From: Guillardia theta CCMP2712
Taxonomy: Eukaryota > Cryptophyceae > Pyrenomonadales > Geminigeraceae
Assembly: GCF_000315625.1 (NCBI RefSeq)
Contig: NW_005434646.1
Coordinates: forward strand, 270,171 to 334,170
Length of the DNA: 64,000 bases
Reading direction: 5' to 3'
Shown here: positions 1-11,234 of the stretch, piece after piece
How the letters are laid out: each line of letters begins with the position of its first letter
Numbering within the stretch: position 1 is the stretch's first letter
Program-made: the position numbers and the translations under genes
The notes under the pieces: generated by a model
The model's input: the letters and a program-made list of their open reading frames with translations, nothing else
What the model was told of the DNA's origin: nothing
Database searches by the model: none

Positions 1-1736
1 CTCAGAGTTTGCACCCTCCTGAAATTCAGCGACGTTGGTGCCAAGCCGAGGTTCAACGAGCATGCGACTTACTAAATCATCCCTTCGACTTGCTCCAGAT
101 TCCGCGGCGGGTCTTCGGTCGGGCCCACAGCGACATGCGGCGCGGGTAAGCTGGGGGGGACCGTCCGGGACTCGGCCCGGGAACTTGATTGCAGGATTGG
201 GTTTGGAGTCTCGGAGTGTCGACGGTCTCTCCTGATTGTCCTCGTACTGATCTTTAACTTAACTTTGAGTAAAGAAAAACTTAACTAACTTGGTGACGGG
301 GGGGGCCTATTGCCGATCGGACCGGCTGAGTCGCATTTTAGTAGGAAATTGTGACCTCTCCTCACCTTGGACTACTACCCCCACCGATAACCTTGCCCCC
401 CAACATCATTCAAGGGGTGGGGTACGTTGAATACTCGATTTGGTTGTACATTGAAATTATTTCAATAGTATCATTTTTCAAATGTTCTCGATATATATTC
501 AAAAATGCCTCGAAGTTTTTGTGCGCCTCAAGGAACCGCGCAAGGGATGGAGGGGTGGGGGTATCGAGGTAATCAAAACCATGTTACGGGGTACACTACC
601 CATGTGAGAAAACAGGGTGGATTTCACATTAAATTGAGGGGTACTTGACAAATATATGGGGTAGTGGTGAGCAGGGTAGGGTACAGCTTAAAAATGTTGT
701 AGCCAAGTAGACACACCGGTGGTTGAGGTAGCACAGAGATCATGGGGTAGCTGGTTGAATACACGTGGGTGGGGTGTATTATGAGGGGTGGGTACATTAT
801 TAAATTATGGGGGTGGGGTACTTATTGGTGTTGAAGAGTGGGATAAGGGTGACCAAGGTACTTAGAAAACAGGGGTGATGCCAAGACTTCAGTGGGGTGG
901 GGTGATGTGCCAATGTCAGCTGAGGGGGTGGGGTGCATTCACTGTTGGGTCCAGAGGATCAGGGTGCCAGGTGACAGTGGATGGGGGGAGGGGGGGTGGG
1001 CCTCGCGGATATTTTCAATGCAGGAAGCAAGGAGTGGAAGGTGGTGGTGGGAGGGAAAACTGGAGAGCAATGGCGGGAAGCGAGCGAAACCATGGGGAAG
1101 GACATGCAAAAGATTTAGAAGAGCAGTGGATAAGTTGTTCATCGAATCCACCTTGAAGAGATGCGGGGAGAAAAGCAGGTTGCGGTAACATGTCTTCAAA
1201 GGGACCAACGCGAAGGGTAGACGGTGATTTAGGATATTCTTTTCCCCGCGAGAAAGTATAACCTTCATCAGTAAGATGTAACAATACTGTTTGAAAATGG
1301 GGAAGAGAGTGCATTTGAGTGATCTTTGTTTTGTTCTGCTGTAGCGAGTCCTCGGAAGCAAGTTGTGGAGTTGCGTACTGTAACCTGTGGTCAAGTTTGC
1401 CTTGCTGTCCCTGCGAACGGTCTCTCCTTTGATGTTTGCGGATGTTCTGGACTTAAAAGAGTTGAACTTTCTTGATGCGCTCGAAAGATGAAGTGCTCAA
1501 ATGATTCTATGACTGTACTTTGACAAGTCCTGAAACTAGTTTTCTACTCCATGACAGTGTATTGACAAGTCTTCTAATAAGTTTTCAACAGGTTGAACTG
1601 GAGGGTGTGATGATTCTGTTGAAAGCAACCCGTCGGATTTGATTTGTGTTTGGGTGGAACTGCTGTTCCTCCTGACTGATAGCAGAACCTCCATTCACAG
1701 GTTGGAACAGCTTTGCCGTAAAGAGCATTGGCAGGC
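1..1736. other. Intergenic, G/T-rich low-complexity DNA
   Basis: No convincing gene. From about 350 to 1000 the plus strand is dominated by irregular TGGGGT / GGGTA tracts. Open frames here are short, lack family resemblance and look accidental. A 26-base segment at 249-274 recurs with one mismatch at 15707-15732, so part of this stretch belongs to a dispersed element. Positions 1400-1736 probably hold the promoter and 5' UTR of the DUF4116 gene that follows. Confidence 0.5.
249..274 (+). repeat. Dispersed repeat copy A
   Basis: The sequence beginning gatctttaacttaacttt and followed by a gtaaag end recurs at 15707-15732 with a single mismatch. Both copies sit in GC-rich flanks that mention cgggac/ccggg blocks, suggesting a longer, diverged interspersed element of which this is the best preserved part. 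Confidence 0.5.
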
Positions 1737-3389
1737 ATGGAATCCGAGACTCCTTTGCTGCAGCGTGAGGAGCTTGTCAGTGCCCTGCAGCGCGATGGGC
1801 TCTGTCTGAGACATGCAAGAGAGAACTTCAAGGCAGATGAGGAGCTGGTCATGTTTGCGGTGTCTCAGAACGGCAATGCCTTAAAATTTGCATCCGAGGA
1901 ACTCAAGAAGTCCAAGGCGATAGTGACGGCTGCTGCATTGCAACACGGCCCTTCGATGCAGTACGCTTCGAAAGATCTTATCGAGGACAGGGACTTTGTT
2001 TTGGAGCTGTGTGCCAAGGTCTGCTTGCCTTTGAGGTCAAGGCTGTTGTTGGTGACATGTCGTAGGGAGCGAGCTGCCTGTCGGGGTTGGATGAGAAGAT
2101 GAAGAAAGATAAGGAGGTGGTGCTTGCGTGTATGAGTGCGAACGGATTCCAGCTGGACAACGCAGATCCAAGTCTCCAGAAAGACAAGGAGGTTGTTTTG
2201 AGAGCTGTGAAATCACATGGCAAGGCCCTTCGATTTGCGTCAGAGGAGTTGTTGAAGGACAAGGAAGTCGTCATGGCTGCTGTAAGTGAGAACGGAGACG
2301 CTCTTAAGTTTGCGAGCTCCGAGTTGAAGAACGATCGCGACGTTGTGCTGTGTGCTGTGAAGCAATCAGGGGACTCGCTCAAGCACAGCTCAGAAGAGAT
2401 GCGGAAGGATAGAGAGGTTGTGCTGGAAGCTGTGAAGAAGAGCGGGAGAGCCCTTTCGCTGGCGCCGGCTTTCAGCGACGACAAGGAGATTGTTACAATC
2501 GCAGTTCAAGCGAATGCCAAGGCGTTGAAGTTTGCCTCGAAGGACATGAAGAAGGAGAAGGACGTTGTGTACTCAGCACTGAAGTCAGAATGCTCGGCTG
2601 GCGAGGGGCTAAAGTTTGCTGACCCTGAGCTGCAAGCGGACAAGCAGCTGGTGATGGAAGCAGTGAGGGCCGATGGAGATGCGCTTCAGTTTGCGAACGC
2701 ATTGTTGAGAGGAGACAAGGATGTCGTGACAGAAGCAGTCTCAACTCGACCAGAGGCGCTGGAGTATGCGACTGACAGCCTGAAGATTGACAAGGATGTG
2801 GTCATTATGGCTGTGAAGAAGGCAGGAGACGTCCTGAAAGTGCTGCCCTCAGAGGCACAGGATAAGGAAGTGGTACTAGAAGGTAACCTCCCCTTTGATG
2901 TCGTCACTTGATGATTTTGATTTCTTACCTGATTCCTTCTTCTCTCCCCATGTCATTTGCAAATGTTGTGATGCAAAGCTGAACATTCCTTTTTTTTGCC
3001 ACCCAATCATTTGCCACACTGTGAAAAATAGCACTCAAGACATCTGGTGATGCTATCAAGTATGTCACGGAAGATTTGATCGCAGACAGAGAAGTCATAA
3101 AGCAAGCGATCATCTCAGGAGGGGAAAAGCTGCTGGGCGCTATGGTCGATAGCGTGGAAACACAGCAGATAATCGCAGAAGTGATCGAGGAAGTTGAGGT
3201 GAGTTGACGCCATTGGAAGAGGAGGGCTCACTGGCTAACTGAGTAACCTGAGTTAACCTGACCTGAACTGAGATGACCTAACCTGACTGCTAACTTGTTG
3301 ATGGAACCTGTTGTGTTGCCTCGGGACCACTTCAGGCGCAACATGAACGAAATTTCTCACCTTTGACTTCAGAGACCTGCTACGAATAG
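1737..3389 (+). CDS. DUF4116 repeat protein
   Basis: The protein is a tandem array of about ten DUF4116-type units. Each is roughly 48 residues with the pattern KDKEVVLxAVxxxGxALKFAS. The role of DUF4116 is unknown; such arrays are common in some protists and giant viruses. The first ATG is at 1737. Proposed exons are 1737-2018, 2066-2882, 3032-3198 and 3336-3389. The 47-bp intron 2019-2065 restores the repeat frame in phase 0. Intron 2883-3031 joins VVLEA to LKTSGDAIKY in phase 1. The last junction uses a consensus gtgagt donor at 3199; without it the frame stops at 3205-3207. There is no signal peptide or membrane segment. Units are clearly duplicated but diverged, and only the last exon is unlike the repeat. 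Domain identity is secure; the 3' end is less so. Confidence 0.8.
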
Positions 3390-4106
3390 TAGCGGCGAAA
3401 CAAGTTGTTTAAATCCAAATGATGAAACGGTATACAAGTTGATAAGGAGATAGTTGGTGTCTTGCCTGCGCGTCGAGGACGACGAAGGCATCAATGTCGA
3501 TGACTTGACATGACATGACGTTGCTGGAGATGAGATGAGATGAGATGAGATGAGATGAATTTTGCTGTGCCCTAGAAGCTCTATCGCAGGCTGATGTTTT
3601 GTGCACGGTCATGCATCTAGTATGCAGCTCTGCACGCGGCGGGTTGAAACTCTGGGACTGACTTGGTTTCTCAGGCGGAGAGGAGGTGCGAAGATGAGAG
3701 CGGAGGGGAGCAGGGAGATTCGAAGAGAAGGAAGGTGGAGTGAAGCAGGAGCAGATTCGCGTTAGCGTTGAAACCGTTTTTTCAAATTTTGATTGACATA
3801 GAGAGGACATGAATAACGTGAATGAGCACAACTCCCAGCTTTCAGTCCCTATGAGGGAGAAGTTTCGATACGAATGACTATCGCCTGTACTATTATCAGT
3901 CTGGCAACACAGCAGCCCGCGTCACCCCTCTCGTCTTACTTTGCCATCCGACAAGTTGATCTTCGGTTCTCCTCCTTCCTTCCTGCTTCTCACGTCACCC
4001 CTGCCCTCCCCAGTCTTCATGTCTTACCTCGCGCTGTTCGGTCGGTTCTCCTTGTCGTAGTACGCCTGTCAAAACTTCAACGGCTCCACTGGTCAAACAG
4101 CTAGTC
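3390..4106. other. Intergenic with an ATGAG microsatellite
   Basis: Contains a perfect run of ATGAG pentamers near 3527-3558. No gene is supported. The stretch lies between the 3' ends of the DUF4116 gene (+) and the CEP164-like gene (-), so it probably holds both 3' UTRs and terminators. Confidence 0.5.
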
Positions 4107-7100
4107 TCACCCCAGCTGCAGTCGGCGAAGCAGATTTCTTGCCCAGCTGCAACAGGCTGTCATGTTAAGGGTCCAGTCGAGGCTCTGGACCTGCTCGCGG
4201 AAGGAGGAAAGCCAGGCGCCATGGCGGTTGAACTTCTCCCTCGCCATCTCCCGCTGCAGCGCCATGCGCATCATCTGCGGGCGGATCAGGCGCCCTCCCT
4301 CCCCGCCCTCATGCTCCACCTGCCCCTGCATGAGGGCGAGACGCTGATCCTCCCATGAGCTGTAGGTTCCCGCTCCGTACGCCACGCGCTGGGAGCGGGC
4401 ATAGGAGGGAAGGTACCTGAGAAGCTGATCAGATCTTGACAGGCGGTGAGAGGAGACAATAGAAGGGGAGAGGAGAGGAGGGGAGAGGAGGGCAGGGGAG
4501 AGCAGAGGAGAGGGGAGGGAGAGCAGAGGAGAGCAGAGGGAGGGAGACGAGAAGGAGAGGAAAAACCTGAGGGTTCGTGGGTTTCTTGCTAGATCTCCGT
4601 ATCTGCTCTCATCCAAGGCCATCATATCATCGAGCTCCTCCATCCTGCTCAAAGGTTGTCAACAAGAAGGACAGCAGCTGCTCCTTCTCCTCCACCTCTT
4701 GAGGTCACGAGGGCGTGCGGGGTAGAAGATCTTCTGCACGGGTGCAGAGTACTTGGACGCAGCCTTTCGGTGCCGGGCCCGTCGTTGCAACTGCGTCAAC
4801 ATCAGTGACGTCATCAAGTCTCCTTCCGCCCCGCCTCCCCCTCACCTCATGTACAGCCGAGAAAGCTTCTGCCAGGTCAGAGTGGACGCGGTTGATGGTG
4901 GCGCAGGAGGAGGCAGTGCTGATGGACGAAGTCTCCGTGGTGTCGCTCAAGTCCCCAGCCACATCCGACAAGCCGAAGCTGTCACCCGACAGCTCGTGGC
5001 CCACACTTGGCTCGCCGTCGTTGCCCTTGATCATCGACTTGAGGACCTTCTCGGCTGTCTTGACCCGAGCTGCGTCCTCGTTGAGCGAGAGCGCTTGCTG
5101 GTTGATGGCTGCCTTGACCTCCCTGAGGAACGCGAGCTTGAACGAGTACTCAGCTGAGTTCCGCTGCCTCTCCAGCGCTTTCCTCTCCTTCTTGTACGCC
5201 TCACGGCTCGACATTAGAGACGCCAGGCGCTTCTGGATGTCTGCCTTCATCTCCTTCACAAGCTTACGGACCTTCTCATGCTCCTCGGGGATCGAGACTC
5301 TCATGTTGCTGGAGGATCGGTGAGCTCGCTTGCCCTCCCCGGCCTCTTGCTCGTTGGACGCTTTCTTCCTCTTCGCCTCCTCCACGAGGTTCTCCTCCTC
5401 TCGCAGCTGCTTCTGCAGGTCTGCCAGATGGCTCAGCCTCCTCTGGTACTCCTCCTCCATCGCCTTCAGCTCCTTCTGCCGCTGCTGCTGCCCAGCATCG
5501 TCCCACCTCTCCTTCTCTTCCTGCTTGAAGATCTTCCATGGGACAGACACATGCTTCCGCGGGAGAGGCTGGATGATCTCGATCTCTTCCACCGCCTTCG
5601 CCGTACTGCATGAAGTCTTCAGCTTCGATCGGGGATTGTCCTTGCAGCGAATCAGCTCCTGCGCCACGTCCATGGGGCTTCGCTTGTCGCTGCCGGAAGG
5701 ATCGGGGAGGATGTTCAGCAAGGCAAGCACGCTCCCTCTCTCCATCCCACACCACTCGAACCGCGTGTCGGAGGCGTCAACGGCCACAGCAAAGTCCGCC
5801 CGCAGCGCCGCGGCGAACGTGCCTTCTGACATCTCGACATGGTCGTAGTCGACGTTCAGAGTGCACCGAATGCCGACAGCGGGATGGAGGGAAGGAGGTG
5901 GAGGCTGAGAATTTTTGCGGCTCTCCTCCTCTCTGATCTCTTGCTCCAGCCTCTCCACTGTCCTCGTCTTCCTCTCCTCAAGAGCAAGGATCTTCTGCTC
6001 TGTCTCCCTCTCGAGACTGCGGAGCTCCGCTTCCAGCTCGGAGCTTCTCTTTCTCAGCGCTTCTTCCTTGTTCTTCTGCAGAATCTCTTGCTCCCTCGCG
6101 AGCTCCTCCTGTATCTTTCTCTGGATCTCTGTCCTCTTGGACTCCAAGTGCTGCATCTCGTCTTCCTCCAACCTTGCAATCTGTTGCTCGAATTCTGACT
6201 TCTTCCGCTTCAAATTTTCCTGGTACTCCTTCTCCTGTGAGCTGATCGCGTTCAGATATTCCGTTTCCTTCTCTTTCATCATGTTGGACATTTTCAAGGC
6301 ATCGAAGTTCTCCTTGGCGAGATCTTCAAGCTCCTTAGCAAGGCTTGCTTCTGTAGCTTGCTTCTTGCTTCTCATCTTCTCTTCTTCCGACCTGCGAATC
6401 ATCCTTCACATCTGAGGTTGAACATCGATTCAACTTCACCTCTTGAAACTCTCGAATTCAACCTCGAGAGATCTGACGAACTCATTCAACTTCTGCTGAT
6501 GACCCTCACGGATGACCTTTCCTTCTCTTCCGTTTCCTTCACCGACTTCTCCCTCAGTTCCTTCTCCAACAGATCTCGCTTCGTCTGGAGCTCTGCCTGA
6601 AGTTTTTGTTTGACTTGCTCTTCTTCCTTCTCTGCCTCTTTCTTCAGCTCATTCCTTCGTTTCTCCATGTTCTCTTGGTGATCTTTCTCGAGCATTTTCA
6701 GCTCATTTTCTTTCCGTTCATCCGCTAATTTCTTGGCCTCCTGCAGTTCTCGCTCTTGGGTAGCCTTGAACTCACTGAGTGCCTTGGAGTGCGCTTCTCT
6801 CGCAACTTCCAACTCAACCTCCAACTCCTTCATCTTCTTTGATTTCTCCTTCTCCAGCTCAGCCGACAAGTTCGAGATCTGCTCTTCAACGGCTGTATCG
6901 CGAGCAGCGAGGGACTTGTCGAGGGCTTGGTTATGCTCTTTCTCGAGCAACTCTCGTTTCCTCGAGGCTTCTTCGCTGAGCTCCATCTTCATCTTCTCCT
7001 CATTCCTCGTTATCTCATCCATCATTTGCTTTCGTTTCTCGTCCAGCTCGGCAAGTTTCCTGTCTCTCTCGGCAACGACTGCACTGAGCTTCTCCTGCGC

Positions 7101-8676
7101 TGCCTGAATCTCTTTCTCCACATCGGAGACTTGGGAGTCCACTGACTTGAGCTTCTCAACCTCTTCCAAGTGCTTTTTCTGCATGTTACTCAACGACTCA
7201 GTGCTATCTCTGTACTCATCGTCCAGTTTCTGATTGATCTCCCTCCGTGCTCTCTCAACCTCTTCGGCGATCTCCTTCTCTCGAGATGCCTTGAGGTTGT
7301 CAATCTCTTCCATTCTTCGCTTTCTTTCCCCCGCAAGGCTCTCCTCCATCTCTTTCTGCTTCATCTCAGCGTTGCTCTGAATGTCAGCCATCGATTGCGC
7401 TCTTCTCGCTTCCAGCTCTTCGTTCAGTTTCTTCACCTCGGCCGCTTCTTTCTCCTTCATGTCGCGCTCTTGCTTCTCCCTCTCCTCTTGAATTCGTTGC
7501 CTCATCTTCTGCTCCGCATCTTGCATGTTGGTAGTGCTCTCTTCCTTGATCTTGTTCAGCTTCTCCTCTAAGATGTTCTTCTGTTGTTTCTCAAACTGTT
7601 GAATTTCAGTGTCCCGCCTTTTGGCATAGTCTGACTGCAGTTGGCTCAACTTCTGCTGCAGCTCAGCCTCATGCCTCTGCTTTTCTTCGTTCAGGCGTTT
7701 CTCCATCTCAGCCTTGAGCTGGGTCTTCATTGCTTCCTCCTCCTCCTTCATGAATTTCTGGTACTCATCGTGTGTTGCGGCAGAGAATGTCGTGTCATGT
7801 GCAGCAGCAGCTGAGCTCTGCTTCAAGTTCTTCAGGTCCTTCAGTGACTGAACTGGTTTGTCGCCCAAGTCTGCAGAAGGACGAAGAGAGTCTTTCTTGA
7901 GGGGACCAAGACCTGACATCGGCTCTGCCGAGAAACTCGATTTTTCATTCCAGAACGGGTCACTCTTGGATTTCTTTGAGTCTCCGTCCTTTTTCTTCTG
8001 TTTCTTATCCTTCTCCTTCTTGACCTTGGCCTCTTCCTTCTGCCAAACTAGACAGTCACATTTCTTTCCAACAGCGATTCAAGTAATCTGCATGAATTCG
8101 ATGAAGAATCGCACCTCGATCAGCCTGTCCTTCTCGTCCTTGAAGAGATTCCTGTAGTACTCATCGCAAGGATGGTCCCATACGCTCTCACCGGTCGCAA
8201 AGTTGAAGTAGTAGATCTACCATCGCGATTCATCAGCTTCACCTCATCCCAAAACTCTCTCGTCAACCTCGTCATCCCCGGTTTTGCATGGTTTCCAATT
8301 CTCGGGCAGGGGAGCTTTGAGACCTTCCCTGGCGATCCAGAAGAGAGCCTTGTCTTCATCAGGATCCATACCGAGCCATTTAGCATATCTGAACTGAAGT
8401 CAACAAGACAAAGAAACCACATCGAAACAAGTGGCATACTCGAGAATTTCATCCTCCGTAGGCTCGTAGTCTTCCGGGAGCTCCTCTTCAAGAACAACGC
8501 TCTCTGTGGTTTGAGCATGGCTGTCGCTGTCATACTGTCCGTCGAACATCAGATCCTCTTGAATCATCTGCGCAGATCGCTCAAGGGCCCCCATCAGGCC
8601 TTGGTTGCCAAATCTGGATAATCACAAGGTTATCGACTGATACTCGCATGGTGCAAGCGCTGGCTTACCTGCTCAT
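4107..8676 (-). CDS. CEP164: CEP164-like centriole distal appendage protein (WW + coiled coil)
   Basis: The protein starts MSRFGNQG at 8676; the ATG codon is split from the next exon by an intron beginning gtaagc. A region reading [15 protein letters not shown] is followed by [19 protein letters not shown] and [10 protein letters not shown], then a WW core [19 protein letters not shown]. This order is the hallmark of human CEP164, which sits on distal appendages of the mother centriole and recruits TTBK2 for ciliogenesis. Downstream, about 1000 residues of charged coiled coil (7919-6486 and 6402-4705) end in a short C-terminal exon around 4107-4380. Several introns are needed: about 8044-8127 is phase 0, and joins near 6400-6510, 4650-4710 and 4390-4570 are unresolved. 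It implies a flagellated organism. Homology is firm for the N-terminus; the C-terminal exons are provisional. Confidence 0.82.
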
Positions 8677-9371
8677 TGTGGGATGCTGGTGTATGCAATT
8701 AACCTACAGTTGCATTATCTGAATGTCAAGGTCAGGGTTCGAAGGCGATGCTGCGGTTGATAATTGGTACGATCATCGACTAATACAAACGGAATGAATT
8801 CATGCATATCGTTTCATAAACCAAGAATCTTCGGTAATCACAACATCACTCATTTTCTCCGAGATGTCGATGGCAAAATTTCTTGCAATTTTCACTCTCT
8901 TGTTCTCTCGATGCACAAATGCTGAGCAACCTTTCAAACAGGACCCTTTCATACTCCAGAATGTGTGTTTCTCTCAAACTGTCATCCTACTATCCAATCA
9001 CTCCTCGTCCTCGTCCATGTCCTCATCCTGGTCCTCCTTCTCCTCCCTCCTCTGGTCCTCGTCCTTCGTCCTCCTCGTCCTCATTATTATCTTCATCCCT
9101 TCAATCGCAACTGCTCCCCCATATTTTCAAACTTTGTGGACGTTGCACTACCCCCTCCACCCCCATTTTCATTTTCCTACCCCTTCTTTCTAGATAAAAT
9201 GCCCCTAAAAGACAGATCACTTTTTCCCCATCCATTACCCCCACCCCCAAATTGGAAGCATTTTACAGATTTTTTCTTGTTTTTTATTTCTTTTTAAATC
9301 TTTTTTTGCCTTTGGCGGGAGGCCACAAACTAGCCCCGCCAAAAATGCTGCGAGAGTGATAAGTCGCCGCC
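8677..9371. other. Intergenic between divergent CEP164-like and HIRAN genes
   Basis: CT-rich and then C-rich DNA (9000-9260) without a credible gene. Its position between two divergent starts makes it a shared promoter region. The HIRAN gene start has a strong GCCGCCATG context at its right end. Confidence 0.45.
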
Positions 9372-11234
9372 ATGCCAAAGTTCATCCCCGTCAGACCAGT
9401 AGCACTTGAACAGCAAGTTCATCAGCACCCTCTCCATCATACTGCTGAGACTGACTTAGCATCCTCCAAGTTTCTTGGCCCCAAGAAGACTTTTGTACCG
9501 CTCTTGCCAAGGGCTTTCGATCGATCGAGTCGAGAATTTGTCAAAAACAGTCAAAGAGTCGAATCTTTGACAAACAAGAAGGCAGCAGATATCAAAGAAA
9601 TTCAAAACTTTGAATCTCTAACAAATAAGAAGGTACCAGAACTTAACCATCAAAGATCAGATGAAAGTCCTGAGCTTCACAAATTTCAAAACAATACTCT
9701 CCAAACCAACATCAATTTTTCCGAGCAAAAGAAGAACTCTGGGCAGTTGAAGATTCCAACATTGGACCATCCAGCAAAACTCCAAGGCCATGAGCATTCT
9801 CGGGATGATGACACTTCAGAGCCAAAGGTGACAGTCTTGAAAATGCGGTTTTGATTGTCACCAGGCTCTACAGGACCGATACAGTATCCCAAACTTTTCG
9901 CTGGGTTCTTCGCCAAGAAGCTCTCAATCTGAATCTGATGATGATAGCAATACTTGTCTACCTAAAACCAACTTTTTGGGTGTCATGAAAATTGATGCTG
10001 TTGGATGTCGGTATTACAAAACTGCTGCAATGCAAGCAGAGCCTGGACAAACTCTCGACCTGGTAAACTGTTTACAATGTTTGGATAATGCACCTATATG
10101 AGACGTTCAAACAGTTGCGAGAGTCCATGAATCGATACGATCCTCTTGCCATCAGGTGAATGGAATCGTGACCGGTATGGCAGCTAACAAACTTCATCAA
10201 AAATGCCTTAGGATTCAAAGTAACATCGGTCAAATCGGTCACATCCCAAGGAAGATGTCTTGCTTTCTTAGCCCCTTGATCGACGCCAACATGTTGATGC
10301 TAAGGTGAGCAAATGCTTTGAGACTAAGCTTTCCATTCATGATTGTGAGATGCAAGGGGCAAAGTTTCCGATTCTCACATCGGAGGTCACATAGAAAGGA
10401 CGATCCCTATAGAAGTAGAAGTTCATATTTACCCTAGCTCGGAAGGCCCGGTCCAGATGGAAGCTGCATCCAAATTGGAGCAACTCAAGTCGTTTTTGAC
10501 GAGCTCAGATAAGTCGAAGGATGGAGAAAAGCCAGCAGCCAGCTCCACAGCTAAGCGGCAAGCAACTATCCATGAAGTCCTAGGTATGATCCGAGAGAAA
10601 GAAGTGGGGAACTTACTTCACATGTACTTGCAAAGGAGCACATGGGAAAAAGGCTAAAGCAGACAAGGCACAAATTGCTTACATAGAATGCCAAGGTGTA
10701 GATAAGATTTCTCTCTCGGCAACTGGCATTGAGTGGCAGAAATTCATGGATAAAGGAGGTCTTTCTCAATCATTGCTTAATGTTCTTACCTCATTGTGAA
10801 TTGTTTTAGCTCAAATGGACGTGGGTTGGATTAATGACGATTGGTTTCAAATGATGCGACCCATCAACATGCCTTTGCTAGAAGCCTTTCAGTCAAACGT
10901 GAATGCTTTATTGGACGACGGACACAATGACACTCTTGAGCAATTTCGTGAATTCATATTTGAGTCACAGATGTTCTGGGATATCGAGAGAAGTGAAATT
11001 GAAAGCGTTCAAGAAAAGCACGTTCAAGACAAGCTTACTAAATATCTTTCGAATTTCATTCATGACCTGCAGGAAAAAAGCACGAGCCAGAGAGTGATTG
11101 AAATGGTCACTTTAGAAAGATCGAGGAAAGTGTCAGGAATGAAGTTTGTACATCTTCCCACCTTTGCTAAGGATACTGAGGAGGAATTGTGCGACATCGA
11201 TTGGCTCTTGCCGGCAATTGAATCTATGTATTGA
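9372..11234 (+). CDS. HIRAN-domain protein, non-helicase architecture
   Basis: The start ATG at 9372 sits in an ideal GCCGCCATG context. A disordered N-terminus of about 150 residues is followed by a HIRAN domain spread over small exons. Readable motifs are NFLGVMKIDAVGCRYY, LRESMNRYDPLAIR, GQIGHIPRKM and LSPLIDANMLML. HIRAN normally binds 3' single-stranded DNA ends in HLTF/Rad5 helicases and also occurs alone. No SNF2 helicase follows. Instead there is a linker (MEAASKLEQLKSFL, near 10457) and a roughly 150-residue helical C-terminus from 10815 that I do not recognise. The intron 9828-9873 is 46 bp in phase 0; later introns phase correctly through 10580-10640 and 10761-10810. The coding end overlaps the antisense ankyrin gene by about 100 bp. 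Confidence 0.75.

Noticed and set aside
4715-6600. Several plus-strand frames of 100-200 codons
   Set aside because: Shadows of the CEP164-like coiled coil, whose codon bias leaves the opposite strand open.
8864-9297. Three overlapping plus-strand frames of about 100 codons
   Set aside because: Composition follows CT-rich and C-rich low-complexity DNA, and there is no family match or consistent splice signal.
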